Source: Veillonella sp. CHU740
Lineage (GTDB): Bacteria > Bacillota > Negativicutes > Veillonellales > Veillonellaceae
Direction of reading: 5' to 3'
Length of the DNA stretch: 64,000 nt
Assembly (NCBI RefSeq): GCF_003992055.1
Contig: NZ_RQVD01000003.1
Coordinates: 124,001 to 188,000, forward strand
Both the position numbers and the translations under genes were made by a program. The notes beneath the pieces are model-generated. The model saw only the letters and a list, made by a program, of their open reading frames with translations. It did not search any database and was not told the origin of the DNA. Each line of letters starts with the position of its first letter. Within the stretch, counting starts at the first letter, position 1. Shown in pieces: positions 16,489 to 26,042 of the stretch.

Positions 16489-17448
16489 ATGAAACGTATA
16501 GGTATCTTAACGAGTGGTGGTGACGCACCAGGAATGAATGCAGTGATTCGTTCCGTAACAAGAAGTGCAATTTATGAGGGCCTCGATGTAGTAGGAATAC
16601 AGCGAGGCTTTTCGGGCGTTTTAGAAGAAGACTTTGTTCCTTTGACTAGACGAAGTGTAGGCAATATTGTGAACAAGGGAGGAACGATTTTAAAATCTTC
16701 TCGTTGCCTCGACTTTAAAGAGATAGAACATCAAAAGCGAGGGTATGAAAATTTAGTCAAACATGGCATCGACGCTCTAGTAGTAATCGGAGGGGACGGA
16801 TCCATGTGTGGTGCTAGAGTGTTATCCGAATTAGGCTTACCAACGGTTACGATTCCCGGCACCATTGATAAAGATATGAATGGTACAGATTATACGATTG
16901 GATTTGATACAGCACTGAATACGATTATTGATGGGGTTAGTAAGATTCGAGATACATCTACTGCCCATGACCGAGTGGCCATTGTAGAAGTTATGGGACG
17001 CCACGCAGGACATATTGCAGTCTATGCTGGTGTTGCTTGTGGTGCAGAGGTTGTCCTTACTCCAGAGGTGCCCATGACTTTAGAGGAAGTAAAACAGTCT
17101 CTTGAGGCAACGACAAAAAATGGGAAGCGAAATAGCATTATCATTGTGGCTGAAGGCGCTTATAGCGCTTATGAAGTGGCACAGTATATTAAGACCCATA
17201 CAGAGTATGCACCATCAGTTACCGTATTAGGATATTTGCAACGGGGAGGAGCTCCATCAGCCTATGATGCCTTGATGGCCGCTCGTTTAGGTGAATCCGC
17301 AGTGCTTGCTTTGTTAGAGGGCAAATATCATCATTTAATAGGTGTACAATGTCACTCCATTCATATTGTTTCTTATGATGTAGCAGAAGTTTCAGAATAT
17401 CCATTAGATACATCTTTGTATCGATTAATTCGTATATTAGGTCAATAA
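16489..17448 (+). CDS. pfkA: 6-phosphofructokinase, ATP-type
   Basis: Start ATG 16489 follows AAGGTGA and gives 319 aa, the length of the Geobacillus enzyme, so residue numbers line up directly. Seen: GGDAPGMN, GGDGS with Gly104, PGTID with Gly124 and the base Asp127 (Gly104/Gly124 mark ATP rather than PPi use), Arg162, MGRHAG (169-174), Glu222, Arg252, and effector-site Arg21, Arg25, Arg54 and Arg154. Two fructose-6-phosphate contacts differ: position 243 is Ser instead of Arg and 249 is Tyr instead of His; 128 is Lys instead of Asn. It would catalyse fructose-6-phosphate to fructose-1,6-bisphosphate, but affinity may be altered. Confidence 0.88.
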   Translation: MKRIGILTSGGDAPGMNAVIRSVTRSAIYEGLDVVGIQRGFSGVLEEDFVPLTRRSVGNIVNKGGTILKSSRCLDFKEIEHQKRGYENLVKHGIDALVVIGGDGSMCGARVLSELGLPTVTIPGTIDKDMNGTDYTIGFDTALNTIIDGVSKIRDTSTAHDRVAIVEVMGRHAGHIAVYAGVACGAEVVLTPEVPMTLEEVKQSLEATTKNGKRNSIIIVAEGAYSAYEVAQYIKTHTEYAPSVTVLGYLQRGGAPSAYDALMAARLGESAVLALLEGKYHHLIGVQCHSIHIVSYDVAEVSEYPLDTSLYRLIRILGQ

Positions 17449-17482
17449 ACTTCATAGTAAGTTCATGTGTGTAGTGTATAAG

Positions 17483-17520
17483 AAAAGAAAATCGATATGG
17501 TTTTCTTTTTCTTTTTGTAC
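17483..17520 (+). terminator. Weak A/T-stem terminator after pfkA
   Basis: AAAAGAAAA (17483-17491) pairs with TTTTCTTTT (17501-17509) around a nine-base loop, followed by more T. The stem has a single G-C pair, so strength is uncertain. Confidence 0.45.
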
Positions 17521-17587
17521 ATACTACTATTATGATGTATCAATATATTTTTATACTATGAGAATAACATAAGAAAGGAGACTCTCT

Positions 17588-18655
17588 ATGTGGAAACAAA
17601 AAAAGTTATGGGCCCTTATTGTTGGGGTACTCGTAATTGTAATTGGGGGATGGCAATGGTTTGCTAATGATGATGCAAAAAGTGCGCCTACCTATACAAC
17701 GGGAAAAGTGACGAAGGGAAATATTTCTTCTACCATTAGTGCTACAGGTACGATCAACCCAGTGCATTATGTAGATGTGTCTACTAATATCCCAGGAAAA
17801 TTACAATCGGTACTAGTAAAAGCAAATCAAAAAGTATCTGCAGGACAAGTGATTGCTACTATTGATGCACGTCAATTACAGGCGTCTGTCGATAATGCTA
17901 GAGCTACACTGAACCAAGCATCTACGGATTTAGATCGGTATCGTGTATTAGCAGCGCAAGGAGCTGTATCTCAACAAACCTATGATAATGCATTAGCTGC
18001 TTATGAAAAAGCAAAAGCAAGCTATGATCAGGTGGCTGCTAATTTGGCAGATAGCACGATTACAGCACCGATGGATGGAACAATTATAGGAGAGCCGTTA
18101 AAAGCTGGACAAACGATTGCAACAGGCATTTCTACACAGATGATCATTGCTACGATTGCCGATTTATCAGAATTAGAAATTTATTTGACTGTGGATGAAA
18201 CTGATATTGGTAGTGTAAAAGAAGGTGCCAAAGTGGACTTTACAGTAGATGCACATCCAGGAAAAACATTTACAGGTACGGTAAAAGATATTTCTTTAGG
18301 TACTAAAGGAAATATGGGCACGACTAGTTCTTCTGTTGTGTATTATACAGTTCGAGTGTCTATTCCATCTGCAGATGTAGATAATTTCTTCCCTAGTATG
18401 ACGGCCCGTGCTACGATTCACGGTGAAGAACGTCAAAATGTATTGGTAGTTCCATTGGCAGCTGTTCGTTCTGATAAAGTAGGAGAATTTATTTATGTCA
18501 TCAAAGATGGCAAACCTGTGAGAACCAGCGTAAAAACAGGTATGACTGGTGACACTACCATCGAAATTATATCAGGCGTTGCTGAAGGCGATGAAATCGT
18601 TGTCAGTGGAGATATTACAGCTTCTAAAAAAACACAACAGAGGGGGCCATTCTAA
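17588..18655 (+). CDS. macA: MacA-type periplasmic adaptor (HlyD family)
   Basis: This 355-aa protein is anchored by one N-terminal helix (about 8-25). It shows the membrane-fusion-protein plan: lipoyl half-motif (NPVHYVDVSTNIPGKLQSV), a coiled-coil hairpin (about 95-150), the second lipoyl half (STITAPMDGTIIGEP), a beta-barrel and a membrane-proximal domain. With the ATPase and permease downstream it forms a tripartite export system; a TolC-like outer-membrane partner is not encoded here. Substrate unknown (macrolides, peptides and lipids are all known for the family). AAAGGAGA precedes the ATG; the stop overlaps the next start by one base. Confidence 0.85.
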   Translation: MWKQKKLWALIVGVLVIVIGGWQWFANDDAKSAPTYTTGKVTKGNISSTISATGTINPVHYVDVSTNIPGKLQSVLVKANQKVSAGQVIATIDARQLQASVDNARATLNQASTDLDRYRVLAAQGAVSQQTYDNALAAYEKAKASYDQVAANLADSTITAPMDGTIIGEPLKAGQTIATGISTQMIIATIADLSELEIYLTVDETDIGSVKEGAKVDFTVDAHPGKTFTGTVKDISLGTKGNMGTTSSSVVYYTVRVSIPSADVDNFFPSMTARATIHGEERQNVLVVPLAAVRSDKVGEFIYVIKDGKPVRTSVKTGMTGDTTIEIISGVAEGDEIVVSGDITASKKTQQRGPF

Positions 18656-19392
18656 TGGAAACGCCTAAAAAACCAGTTATCAACTTAGATGGAATTACCA
18701 AAACCTATGTAAATGGAAAGTTAACGGTACCTGTATTACATGGTATTAACTTGTCTATTTATGAAGGGGAATTTACTTCTATTATGGGGCCATCAGGCTC
18801 TGGTAAGTCTACGTTTATGAATATATTAGGCTGTTTAGACAGACCCACTTCGGGATCGTATTGTTTAGACGGAGAAGAAGTAGCGCACCTTACTGATGAT
18901 GAATTGGCCTATGTGCGAAATAAACGGATCGGATTTGTATTCCAAAGTTTTAACCTACTTCCTAAACTAACAGCCCTAGATAATGTGGCATTACCTATGG
19001 TATATGGAGGTGTGTCAAAGCAAGAGCGAATAGAACGAGCTAGTCAACTGTTAACTGATCTTGGGTTGGGAAGTCGACTCGATCATATGCCTGCAGAACT
19101 ATCTGGTGGTCAACGTCAGCGTGTGGCGATTGCCCGTGCGTTGGCTAACGATCCTGCTATCATTATGGCTGATGAACCTACGGGGAATTTAGATTCAAAA
19201 GCAAGTTTAGATGTAATGCATATCTTTACGGAATTATATCAAGAAGGTCGTACTATAATTTTAGTCACTCATGAACCAGATATTGCTGAATATGCAGGTC
19301 GCAATGTGGTATTAAAAGACGGTCTTATTGTAGAAGATAGAATGAATCCATATATGAAAGGGTTGCAGTTAGGAGGTGAAAGCCATGTATAA
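18655..19392 (+). CDS. MacB-type ABC transporter ATPase subunit
   Basis: This 245-aa protein has Walker A GPSGSGKST (45-53), signature LSGGQ (149-153) and Walker B IIMADEPTGNLD with Asp173 and Glu174, all typical of the LolD/MacB family. In E. coli MacB this domain is fused to the permease; here they are separate genes, overlapping by eight bases. It powers the exporter formed with the flanking adaptor and permease. Confidence 0.9.
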   Translation: METPKKPVINLDGITKTYVNGKLTVPVLHGINLSIYEGEFTSIMGPSGSGKSTFMNILGCLDRPTSGSYCLDGEEVAHLTDDELAYVRNKRIGFVFQSFNLLPKLTALDNVALPMVYGGVSKQERIERASQLLTDLGLGSRLDHMPAELSGGQRQRVAIARALANDPAIIMADEPTGNLDSKASLDVMHIFTELYQEGRTIILVTHEPDIAEYAGRNVVLKDGLIVEDRMNPYMKGLQLGGESHV

Positions 19393-20596
19393 AGAAGGTT
19401 TCTTAATGGCTTGGTCATCTCTAATAGCCAATAAGATGCGATCCTTATTAACTATGCTTGGTATCATCATTGGTGTAGCAGCAGTGATTGCCCTCGTTTC
19501 TATCGGATATGGAGTGCGTCAACAAATTACAGAATCTATTTCTAGCTTGGGTAGTAATCTATTAATGGTATATCCCGGACCACCTCGTACACCAGGTGTA
19601 AGACCACCATCGGGGGCAACAAAATCGCTGAAGCTTAGTGATTATGAAGCGATTACGAAGCTAGACAGTGTGGAGGCTGCATCTCCAGTGGCGGCTAATA
19701 CATATCTTACTGTATACATGAGTAAAAACTGGACAACTACTGTCAATGGAGCTAATGCTGACTTTCAATATGTGAATAACTGGACCTTGAAAGCGGGACG
19801 TTTTATTAGTGAAAGTCAAATTGAACGACGTGAAAGGGTAGCTGTTATTGGATCCACTGTAGCAAAAAACTTATTTGCTGGAGAAGATCCTATTGGCAAG
19901 GATATTCGTATTTATAATAGCCCCTTTAAAGTGGTAGGTGTTCTTGACGAAAAAGGTTCTGGAACAATGGGAAATGATCAGGATGATGTGATTGTAGTTC
20001 CCTATACGACAATGATGGAACGTGTCATGGGTGTTGATTATTTACGTACCATTTTAGTACAAGCTAAAGAGGGGCAAGACTTAGAACGTGTGCAAGTAGA
20101 TATAGAGAATATTCTACGAGCTAGGCATGGTATTAGAAACCCCGACCTCGATGATTTCAATGTCAATAATATGGCGTCTATTATGAAAACTGTAGAAGAG
20201 AGTACTTCTAGAATGACTATATTCTTAGGAGCAGTGGCGGCCATATCCTTACTTGTAGGTGGTATTGGGATTATGAATATTATGCTTGTATCCGTTACTG
20301 AGCGTACGCGAGAAATCGGTGTACGCAAAGCATTAGGTGCAACATATCGTACTATTATTACTCAATTTCTAATTGAAGCCGTTGTAATGTCTTTGGTGGG
20401 AGGAGCCATAGGCATTATAGTTGGTATAGGTGCGTCGAAGTTAATTGGAGCGGGAGCCAATTTAAAAACTGTTGTGACCACAGGGCCTATTATTTTGTCG
20501 TTTGGTTTCTCGATGACCATTGGTTTAGTATTTGGTTTATATCCAGCGAGAAAAGCAGCAAAATTAAACCCAATCGATGCATTACATTATGAATAG
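19385..20596 (+). CDS. MacB-type ABC transporter permease (FtsX family)
   Basis: Start ATG 19385 is set by AGGAGGTGA at 19371-19379; an in-frame GTG at 19376 lies inside that site. The 403-aa product has one N-terminal membrane helix (SLLTMLGIIIGVAAVIALVS), a MacB periplasmic core domain (about 40-240) and three C-terminal helices. The FtsX-family signatures are GGIGIMNIML and TERTREIGVRKALGA. It is the last gene of the exporter operon, closed by the terminator at 20660. Confidence 0.88.
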   Translation: MYKEGFLMAWSSLIANKMRSLLTMLGIIIGVAAVIALVSIGYGVRQQITESISSLGSNLLMVYPGPPRTPGVRPPSGATKSLKLSDYEAITKLDSVEAASPVAANTYLTVYMSKNWTTTVNGANADFQYVNNWTLKAGRFISESQIERRERVAVIGSTVAKNLFAGEDPIGKDIRIYNSPFKVVGVLDEKGSGTMGNDQDDVIVVPYTTMMERVMGVDYLRTILVQAKEGQDLERVQVDIENILRARHGIRNPDLDDFNVNNMASIMKTVEESTSRMTIFLGAVAAISLLVGGIGIMNIMLVSVTERTREIGVRKALGATYRTIITQFLIEAVVMSLVGGAIGIIVGIGASKLIGAGANLKTVVTTGPIILSFGFSMTIGLVFGLYPARKAAKLNPIDALHYE

Positions 20597-20659
20597 ATTA
20601 AAATAGCCGATACTGAAATAGATCTATGCAGTTGATATGACTATTTAAAAATATGGAAG

Positions 20660-20712
20660 ATACCAATATAATTAGAGAAGAAGGCTCTGTTGTATATTGG
20701 TATTTTTCTTTT
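20660..20712 (+). terminator. Rho-independent terminator of the macA operon
   Basis: A perfect 11-bp stem (20660-20670 with 20693-20703) is extended inside the loop by AGAG/CTCT, and a T-rich tail follows. Confidence 0.7.
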
Positions 20713-20725
20713 TCCCAAGAGAATA

Positions 20726-20734
20726 TGGTATAAT
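20726..20734 (+). promoter_or_regulatory. Extended -10 promoter for gatCAB
   Basis: TGGTATAAT lies 26 bases before the gatC start, just downstream of the macA-operon terminator. No matching -35 hexamer is evident. Confidence 0.5.
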
Positions 20735-20759
20735 ATATAAATTGAAAGGATGTGTGTCT

Positions 20760-21044
20760 ATGAAAATTAGTCAAGAGGAAATTAAGAATATTGCCTTATT
20801 ATCCAGATTAGAAATTAAAGATTTAGAGGCCGCTGAAAAAGCCCTCAGTAATATCCTTACCTATGTTGAGGAATTAGAAGAATTAGATTTAACAGATGTA
20901 GAGCCAATGGCTCACGCGGTGCCATTACAAAATGTATATCGTGTAGATGAAATGAAACCATCATTGCCAAGAAAAGAAGCATTACAAAATGCACCAGAAG
21001 AAGAGAATGGGTATTTCAGAGTACCTCGTGTTGTACAAAACTAG
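20760..21044 (+). CDS. gatC: Asp-tRNA(Asn)/Glu-tRNA(Gln) amidotransferase subunit C
   Basis: Start ATG 20760, after AAAGGATG, gives 94 aa, the normal GatC length. The sequence [18 protein letters not shown] and the later [12 protein letters not shown] are family hallmarks. GatC wraps round GatA and GatB to stabilise the GatCAB complex, which converts mischarged Glu-tRNA(Gln) (and Asp-tRNA(Asn)) to the correct amide form. gatA follows 10 bases later. Confidence 0.95.
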   Translation: MKISQEEIKNIALLSRLEIKDLEAAEKALSNILTYVEELEELDLTDVEPMAHAVPLQNVYRVDEMKPSLPRKEALQNAPEEENGYFRVPRVVQN

Positions 21045-21054
21045 GAGAAGATAC

Positions 21055-22512
21055 ATGACTCTTTTTGAATTACATCAAAAATTAGTAACTAAAGAAATTT
21101 CTGCTGTAGAGCTTACGAAAGCTGTATTGGCACATAAAGATAATGTAGAGCCTACAGTGCATGCGTACTTATCAGACTCTCATGAAGCAGCCCTAGTTCA
21201 AGCAGAGGCTGTAGATGCTAAGATTGCAAAAGGGGAAGCTATTTCTGCACTAGCAGGTATCCCAGGAGCTATTAAAGATAATATTTGTACAAAAGGGGTG
21301 GCTACTACATGTGGATCCCATATGTTAGAAAATTTTGTGCCTCCTTACAATGCAACGGTTATCGAAAAATTACAATCCCAAGATGCAGTTATTTTGGGTA
21401 AATTAAATATGGACGAGTTTGCTATGGGTAGTTCTACAGAGAACTCTGCCTTAGGAAAAACTACCAATCCTTGGAATGTAGACTATGTACCTGGTGGCTC
21501 TTCTGGTGGTAGTGCAGCAGCGGTTGCCAGTGGTAGTGCTATTTGGGCATTAGGTTCCGATACAGGTGGATCTATTCGTCAACCTGCATCCTATTGTGGT
21601 GTGGTTGGTTTGAAACCAACCTATGGCAATGTATCTCGCTATGGCTTAATTGCTTATGCATCTTCGTTGGACCAAATTGGCCCTGTGACAAGAGATGTAC
21701 GTGATGCAGCCATCGTGTTGAATACTATTACAGGCCATGATTTCCATGATTCTACATCCATCCCAGGAGATCGTGTCGATTATACAAAAGCTCTTGTGAA
21801 AGATGTAAAAGGCTTGCGCATCGGTGTGCCTAAAGAATATTTTGGTGAAGGGTTACATCCAGAAGTACGTGCAGCTTTGGAAAAAGCTATTGAAACGTAT
21901 CGTAATATGGGGGCCACTATTGTGGATATTTCCTTGCCAACTACAAAATATGCGTTGTCTGCGTACTATATCATCGCTTTAGCAGAAGCTAGTTCTAACC
22001 TAGCTCGTTATGACGGAGTTAGCTACGGCCTTCGCGTGCCAGCAGATAACTTAGTGGAAATGTCTACTAAAACTCGGACTCAAGGCTTTGGGGAAGAAGT
22101 ACAACGCCGTATCTTGTTAGGTACTTATGTATTGAGTTCTGGTTACTATGATGCTTACTATTTGAAAGCTCTGAAAGCTCGTCGCTTAATTAAAAATGAA
22201 TTTGATGCAGCATTCCAAGAGTGCGATGTATTGTTGACGCCAACTGCTCCGAATACAGCTTTCAAATTTGGTGAAAAAATCAACGATCCATTGATGATGT
22301 ATTTAGAAGACGTGTGTACAGTGCCAGTTAACTTGGCAGGTATCCCAGGTATCAGTATTCCTGCTGGATTTGGTTCTAATGGTATGCCAATCGGTATGCA
22401 ATTATTGGCGCCTGCTATGGGTGAAAGTACATTGTTACAAGCTGCCTATAGCTTTGAACAAGAATGTCCTGAATTTACAAAATTGCCAACTATGGGAGAA
22501 TTGAAACTATGA
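21055..22512 (+). CDS. gatA: Asp-tRNA(Asn)/Glu-tRNA(Gln) amidotransferase subunit A
   Basis: Start ATG 21055, after AGGAGAAG, gives 485 aa. The amidase-signature triad is visible: Lys74 in GAIKDN, the cis-Ser149 in PGGSSGGS and the nucleophile Ser173 in DTGGSIRQP. It hydrolyses glutamine and channels ammonia to GatB. Codon use is strongly biased, as in well-expressed genes. The stop overlaps the gatB start (ATGA). Confidence 0.97.
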   Translation: MTLFELHQKLVTKEISAVELTKAVLAHKDNVEPTVHAYLSDSHEAALVQAEAVDAKIAKGEAISALAGIPGAIKDNICTKGVATTCGSHMLENFVPPYNATVIEKLQSQDAVILGKLNMDEFAMGSSTENSALGKTTNPWNVDYVPGGSSGGSAAAVASGSAIWALGSDTGGSIRQPASYCGVVGLKPTYGNVSRYGLIAYASSLDQIGPVTRDVRDAAIVLNTITGHDFHDSTSIPGDRVDYTKALVKDVKGLRIGVPKEYFGEGLHPEVRAALEKAIETYRNMGATIVDISLPTTKYALSAYYIIALAEASSNLARYDGVSYGLRVPADNLVEMSTKTRTQGFGEEVQRRILLGTYVLSSGYYDAYYLKALKARRLIKNEFDAAFQECDVLLTPTAPNTAFKFGEKINDPLMMYLEDVCTVPVNLAGIPGISIPAGFGSNGMPIGMQLLAPAMGESTLLQAAYSFEQECPEFTKLPTMGELKL

Positions 22513-23954
22513 AATATGAAACAGTCGTAGGCCTTGAAGTTCATACTGAACTGAAAACAAATTCAAAAATTTTCTGCTCCTGTACAACGGCCTTCGGGGG
22601 CGACCATAACACACATGTATGTCCTACTTGCTTAGGCTTGCCAGGAACTATGCCTGTGTTCAACCAAAAAGTGTTAGAATATGCCATCAAAGTCGGTTTA
22701 GCATTGAACTGCGAAATCGTACTATTCAATAAATTTGACCGTAAAAACTATTACTATCCAGATTTACCTAAAAACTGGCAAACCTCTCAATTTGACTTGC
22801 CAATTTGCGTAAATGGTCATCTTGATGTAGAGGTGAATGGGGAAACTCGTCGCATTCGCATCAATCGTATTCACATGGAAGAAGATGCTGGTAAATTAGT
22901 GCATAGTGGTGCTACTATTTCTAGCTCTGATAGCTCCAATGTAGACTACAACCGTACAGGTGTACCATTATTGGAAATCGTATCAGAACCTGATCTTCGT
23001 TCTGGTGAAGAAGCACGCCAATATGTGGATAAAATTCGTGCTATTGTACAATACTTAGGTGTATCTGACGGACGTATGGAAGAAGGTAGTTTGCGTTGTG
23101 ATGCGAACATTTCTATTCGCCCAGTGGGAGAAACAAAATTAGGTACGAAAACCGAAATTAAAAATATGAACTCTTTAACAGGGATCCAAAAAGGCATTGA
23201 ATACGAAGCACTTCGTCAAGCAGAAGCATTGGAAGACGGAGAAACGATTGTTCAAGAAACTCGTACTTGGGACGATAGCAAAGGTATCACTCTTTCCATG
23301 CGTAAGAAAGAGAAGGAAAATGATTACCGTTTCTTCCCAGAACCAGACTTGGTACCTATCGTAGTTGATCCTAACTATGTGGAAGAAATCCGTCAATCCT
23401 TACCAGAATTGCCAGAAGCGAAACAGCAGCGCTTTATGGAAGCCTATGGTTTATCTAGTGAAGATGCTCGTACATTGACAAGCCAACGTGCTACCGCCGA
23501 TTATTTTGATGCTGTCGTAGAAGCTGGAGCTGATGCAAAAACGGCATCTAACTGGATCATTGGTGATTTGGCAAAACTTGTGAATGATGCGAATATTTCC
23601 TATGCAGATAGTAAAGTGCAACCAGAACAATTGGCGGCTATGATTAGCCTAATTGAAAAAGGCACAATTTCTGGTAAAATTGCAAAACAAGTCATTGTCA
23701 AAATGTTTGAAACTGGTAAAAATCCAGACAAAATTGTAGAAGAAGAAGGCTTAGTGCAAATCACTGATACTGGAGCCATTGAAGAAATCGTAAAACAAAT
23801 CATTGCAGATAATCCAAAATCTGTGGAAGATTTCAAATCTGGTAAAGGTAAAGCCATCGGATTCTTGGTAGGTCAAGTCATGCGTGCCTCCAAGGGTAAA
23901 GCAAATCCTGGCGTGGTGAATGAATTGTTGGAGAAACATTTACAAGCTCTATAG
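22509..23954 (+). CDS. gatB: Asp-tRNA(Asn)/Glu-tRNA(Gln) amidotransferase subunit B
   Basis: This 481-aa protein is of full length. It opens [13 protein letters not shown], with the zinc-site cysteines in [10 protein letters not shown] and CPTCLGLPG and the GatB signature [16 protein letters not shown]. The C-terminal YqeY-like tail domain (about 330-478) binds tRNA. GatB activates the misacylated tRNA by phosphorylation and transfers ammonia to it. It is the third gene of the gatCAB operon. Confidence 0.97.
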   Translation: MKYETVVGLEVHTELKTNSKIFCSCTTAFGGDHNTHVCPTCLGLPGTMPVFNQKVLEYAIKVGLALNCEIVLFNKFDRKNYYYPDLPKNWQTSQFDLPICVNGHLDVEVNGETRRIRINRIHMEEDAGKLVHSGATISSSDSSNVDYNRTGVPLLEIVSEPDLRSGEEARQYVDKIRAIVQYLGVSDGRMEEGSLRCDANISIRPVGETKLGTKTEIKNMNSLTGIQKGIEYEALRQAEALEDGETIVQETRTWDDSKGITLSMRKKEKENDYRFFPEPDLVPIVVDPNYVEEIRQSLPELPEAKQQRFMEAYGLSSEDARTLTSQRATADYFDAVVEAGADAKTASNWIIGDLAKLVNDANISYADSKVQPEQLAAMISLIEKGTISGKIAKQVIVKMFETGKNPDKIVEEEGLVQITDTGAIEEIVKQIIADNPKSVEDFKSGKGKAIGFLVGQVMRASKGKANPGVVNELLEKHLQAL

Positions 23955-23962
23955 GAGTGACT

Positions 23963-24283
23963 ATGAGTCAAGAACAAAAATATGAAGAAGGAACACGAGT
24001 TCTTTCAGAAGAAGAGTTACGCAATTTTGAAGGAACTACGATTGATGAGGAGGGGCGTCCTTATGATGCTCCTCATCATGAATCATCCAATCAAGAAAAA
24101 ATATATTATACTATGCCTAATGTAAAGACCATACTGTGGAATGCTATTAGCTGGAAATGGAAAGTAGGCTTAGTATTGGGATTGATTGCAATTCTAACAA
24201 TACTCTTCTTATTAGCTAAATTCTTATTTACTGGATTAGTGATACTATTTTTAGCATGGCTCATCGTTCGTATAATAGGATAG
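23963..24283 (+). CDS. Small membrane protein of unknown function
   Basis: Start ATG 23963 follows AGGAG at 23953-23957. The 106-aa product has an acidic cytoplasmic half (about 1-55) and a long hydrophobic C-terminal stretch (about 63-104) long enough for two membrane helices with a tight turn, giving both termini on the same side. No family recognised. It lies 8 bases after gatB and is probably read from the gat promoter. Confidence 0.6.
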   Translation: MSQEQKYEEGTRVLSEEELRNFEGTTIDEEGRPYDAPHHESSNQEKIYYTMPNVKTILWNAISWKWKVGLVLGLIAILTILFLLAKFLFTGLVILFLAWLIVRIIG

Positions 24284-24316
24284 CATATTGTAATTTGTTA
24301 CAAATGAGGTTTTTAT

Positions 24317-25924
24317 ATGCAACAAACAGTATCTTGGAAGCGATTTAGCCTACTAGGTGTTGTCACATTTTTATTTTATCTGTGGATGGCATGGGCCTTA
24401 CCGATTACTGATACAGTAGAATCCAATTATGCGTTGTCAGCAGTGACTATGATGAAACATGGAGACTACTTATCCCCTATGATTTATGATATCTATTGGT
24501 TCGATAAACCCATTATGGCTTATTGGGGATTGATTGCTTCCTTTTCCGTGTTCGGTGTTTCAGATTTAGCGGCTAGGATTCCTTCAGTAGTAGTTTCTAC
24601 GATGACTGTGTTAGCCATGTATCGAGTAGCTCTTACCATCTATCAAGTAGAGCGTATTGCGCTATGGAGTAGTATTGCCTTAGGAACTGCATTAGAATAT
24701 TGGTATATTGGCCATGCCGTTCTTACAGATGGGTACTTATTATTATTTTCGTTAGGTATTTTTTATTATCTGTATCGAGGAATTACCGATGAAAGTCATC
24801 GCCATATGGTATATGCTTATATTTGTGCTGGACTCGCTGTATTGACGAAGGGACCTGTGGGGATCATATTACCGGGGATTATATTGGTTCTCTATGTTCT
24901 ATTAAATCGACGGATGGATTGGTTCAAATATGTATTCTCATGGAAAGGAATCTTGGCATTTATAGCTGTCGTTGCTCCTTGGTACGGATATATGTATGTA
25001 ACGCATGGTGAAGCATTTATCAATGGATTCTTGAGACTGCATAATGTAACAAGAGCGACTGTGCCGGAACATCCGACTCGTAACTGGTGGTATTTATACC
25101 TTGTCTTATTGCCTGTTGCAATGCTTCCTTGGACTAGTTTTACTTTGCGTGGGTTGAATGAGCAAAAGCATGCCTATATATGGTATTGGTCTATCTTTTG
25201 GCTAGTAGGAACAGTTTTATTTTACACGTGTATGGCCACTAAATATTTAACCTATACATTTATTATGATGATTCCTTTAGCGTTATGGACAGGTATGGGC
25301 ATACATGCTTGTTTAGAACGATACGAACAATCACGAATGACTCTGAAAGTCTTTGTTTTATACGCTCTAAGCTCATTTCCGGTTTTATTAGCTTTGGCTG
25401 CGGTAGGAACTCAAATAGAACAGATCAATAGCTCGTGGTTGTGGGTGTCAGTGGTAGTATCTCTAGTTGGGCTTATCTATGCTGCCATGAAGAGAAATGG
25501 ACCTACGTTGGTTTACGGAATTTTTCTAAGTGCCATTGTATTTTTCATATCCTTGGCGCCGTCTATTGTACCAATTGTAGAAGGGCAGTCTGGAAAGCCA
25601 TTGGCAACCTTAGTGAATCGTATGGAAGCAAACACGCAGGCAGATGTATACCAATATGGTACATACCAAACGTCCTTAACGTACTATTTAGGTAGAAATA
25701 CGGTATTACTGGATGACAGTGACAATGGTGATGTATGGGATGCTGGTAAAAATATTATGCCTAAGATAAGCTCTAAAGAGTTGTTATCTAATGCTGATCG
25801 ATTACAAAAGGCATTGATTTATGTGCCGAGAAAACACCAAAAGGACTTTGAGAAGATGGAATTATTTCAGAAATTGAAAGTAATACATCAAGATTCTAGG
25901 GGTACTTTTTATAGTGGACAATAA
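24317..25924 (+). CDS. ArnT-like lipid-linked glycosyltransferase (PMT family)
   Basis: This 535-aa polytopic protein has about eleven membrane segments. The first periplasmic loop carries the PMT-family acidic motif ITDTVESNYALSAVTMMKHG and then YDIYWFDKPIMAYW, as in ArnT. The family transfers a sugar (aminoarabinose in ArnT) from undecaprenyl phosphate to lipid A or a related acceptor in the periplasm. The C-terminal domain (about 430-535) is soluble. The sugar and acceptor cannot be read from sequence. It converges with another envelope transferase gene at 26043. Confidence 0.8.
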   Translation: MQQTVSWKRFSLLGVVTFLFYLWMAWALPITDTVESNYALSAVTMMKHGDYLSPMIYDIYWFDKPIMAYWGLIASFSVFGVSDLAARIPSVVVSTMTVLAMYRVALTIYQVERIALWSSIALGTALEYWYIGHAVLTDGYLLLFSLGIFYYLYRGITDESHRHMVYAYICAGLAVLTKGPVGIILPGIILVLYVLLNRRMDWFKYVFSWKGILAFIAVVAPWYGYMYVTHGEAFINGFLRLHNVTRATVPEHPTRNWWYLYLVLLPVAMLPWTSFTLRGLNEQKHAYIWYWSIFWLVGTVLFYTCMATKYLTYTFIMMIPLALWTGMGIHACLERYEQSRMTLKVFVLYALSSFPVLLALAAVGTQIEQINSSWLWVSVVVSLVGLIYAAMKRNGPTLVYGIFLSAIVFFISLAPSIVPIVEGQSGKPLATLVNRMEANTQADVYQYGTYQTSLTYYLGRNTVLLDDSDNGDVWDAGKNIMPKISSKELLSNADRLQKALIYVPRKHQKDFEKMELFQKLKVIHQDSRGTFYSGQ

Positions 25925-25936
25925 TATATAGAAAAA

Positions 25937-25956
25937 GGGACTGTAACAAAATAGCT
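25937..25956. repeat. Copy of the CTGTAAC repeat end
   Basis: These 20 bases match the reverse complement of 3816-3835 at 18 positions. As at 3.8 kb, the copy lies next to a strong hairpin (25965-26006) in an intergenic gap. Confidence 0.5.
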
Positions 25957-25964
25957 CTAAATAC

Positions 25965-26010
25965 AATAGAGGAAAGTTGATTAAAAAGTATCAACTTTCC
26001 TCTATTTTTA
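25965..26010. terminator. Terminator between convergent genes
   Basis: A perfect 17-bp stem (25965-25981 with 25990-26006) has an eight-base loop and a T run on the + strand. It serves the ArnT-like gene; on the minus strand the tail is only partly T-rich, so two-way use is possible but less sure. Confidence 0.8.
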
Positions 26011-26042
26011 TATAAAGTATGTAGTATTGAATTAAAGAAACA

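Noticed and set aside
18655-20596. Frameshift splitting a single MacB gene into ATPase and permease
   Set aside because: Each part has its own start and ribosome site, and separate subunits are common in Firmicutes, so this is a natural two-gene arrangement.
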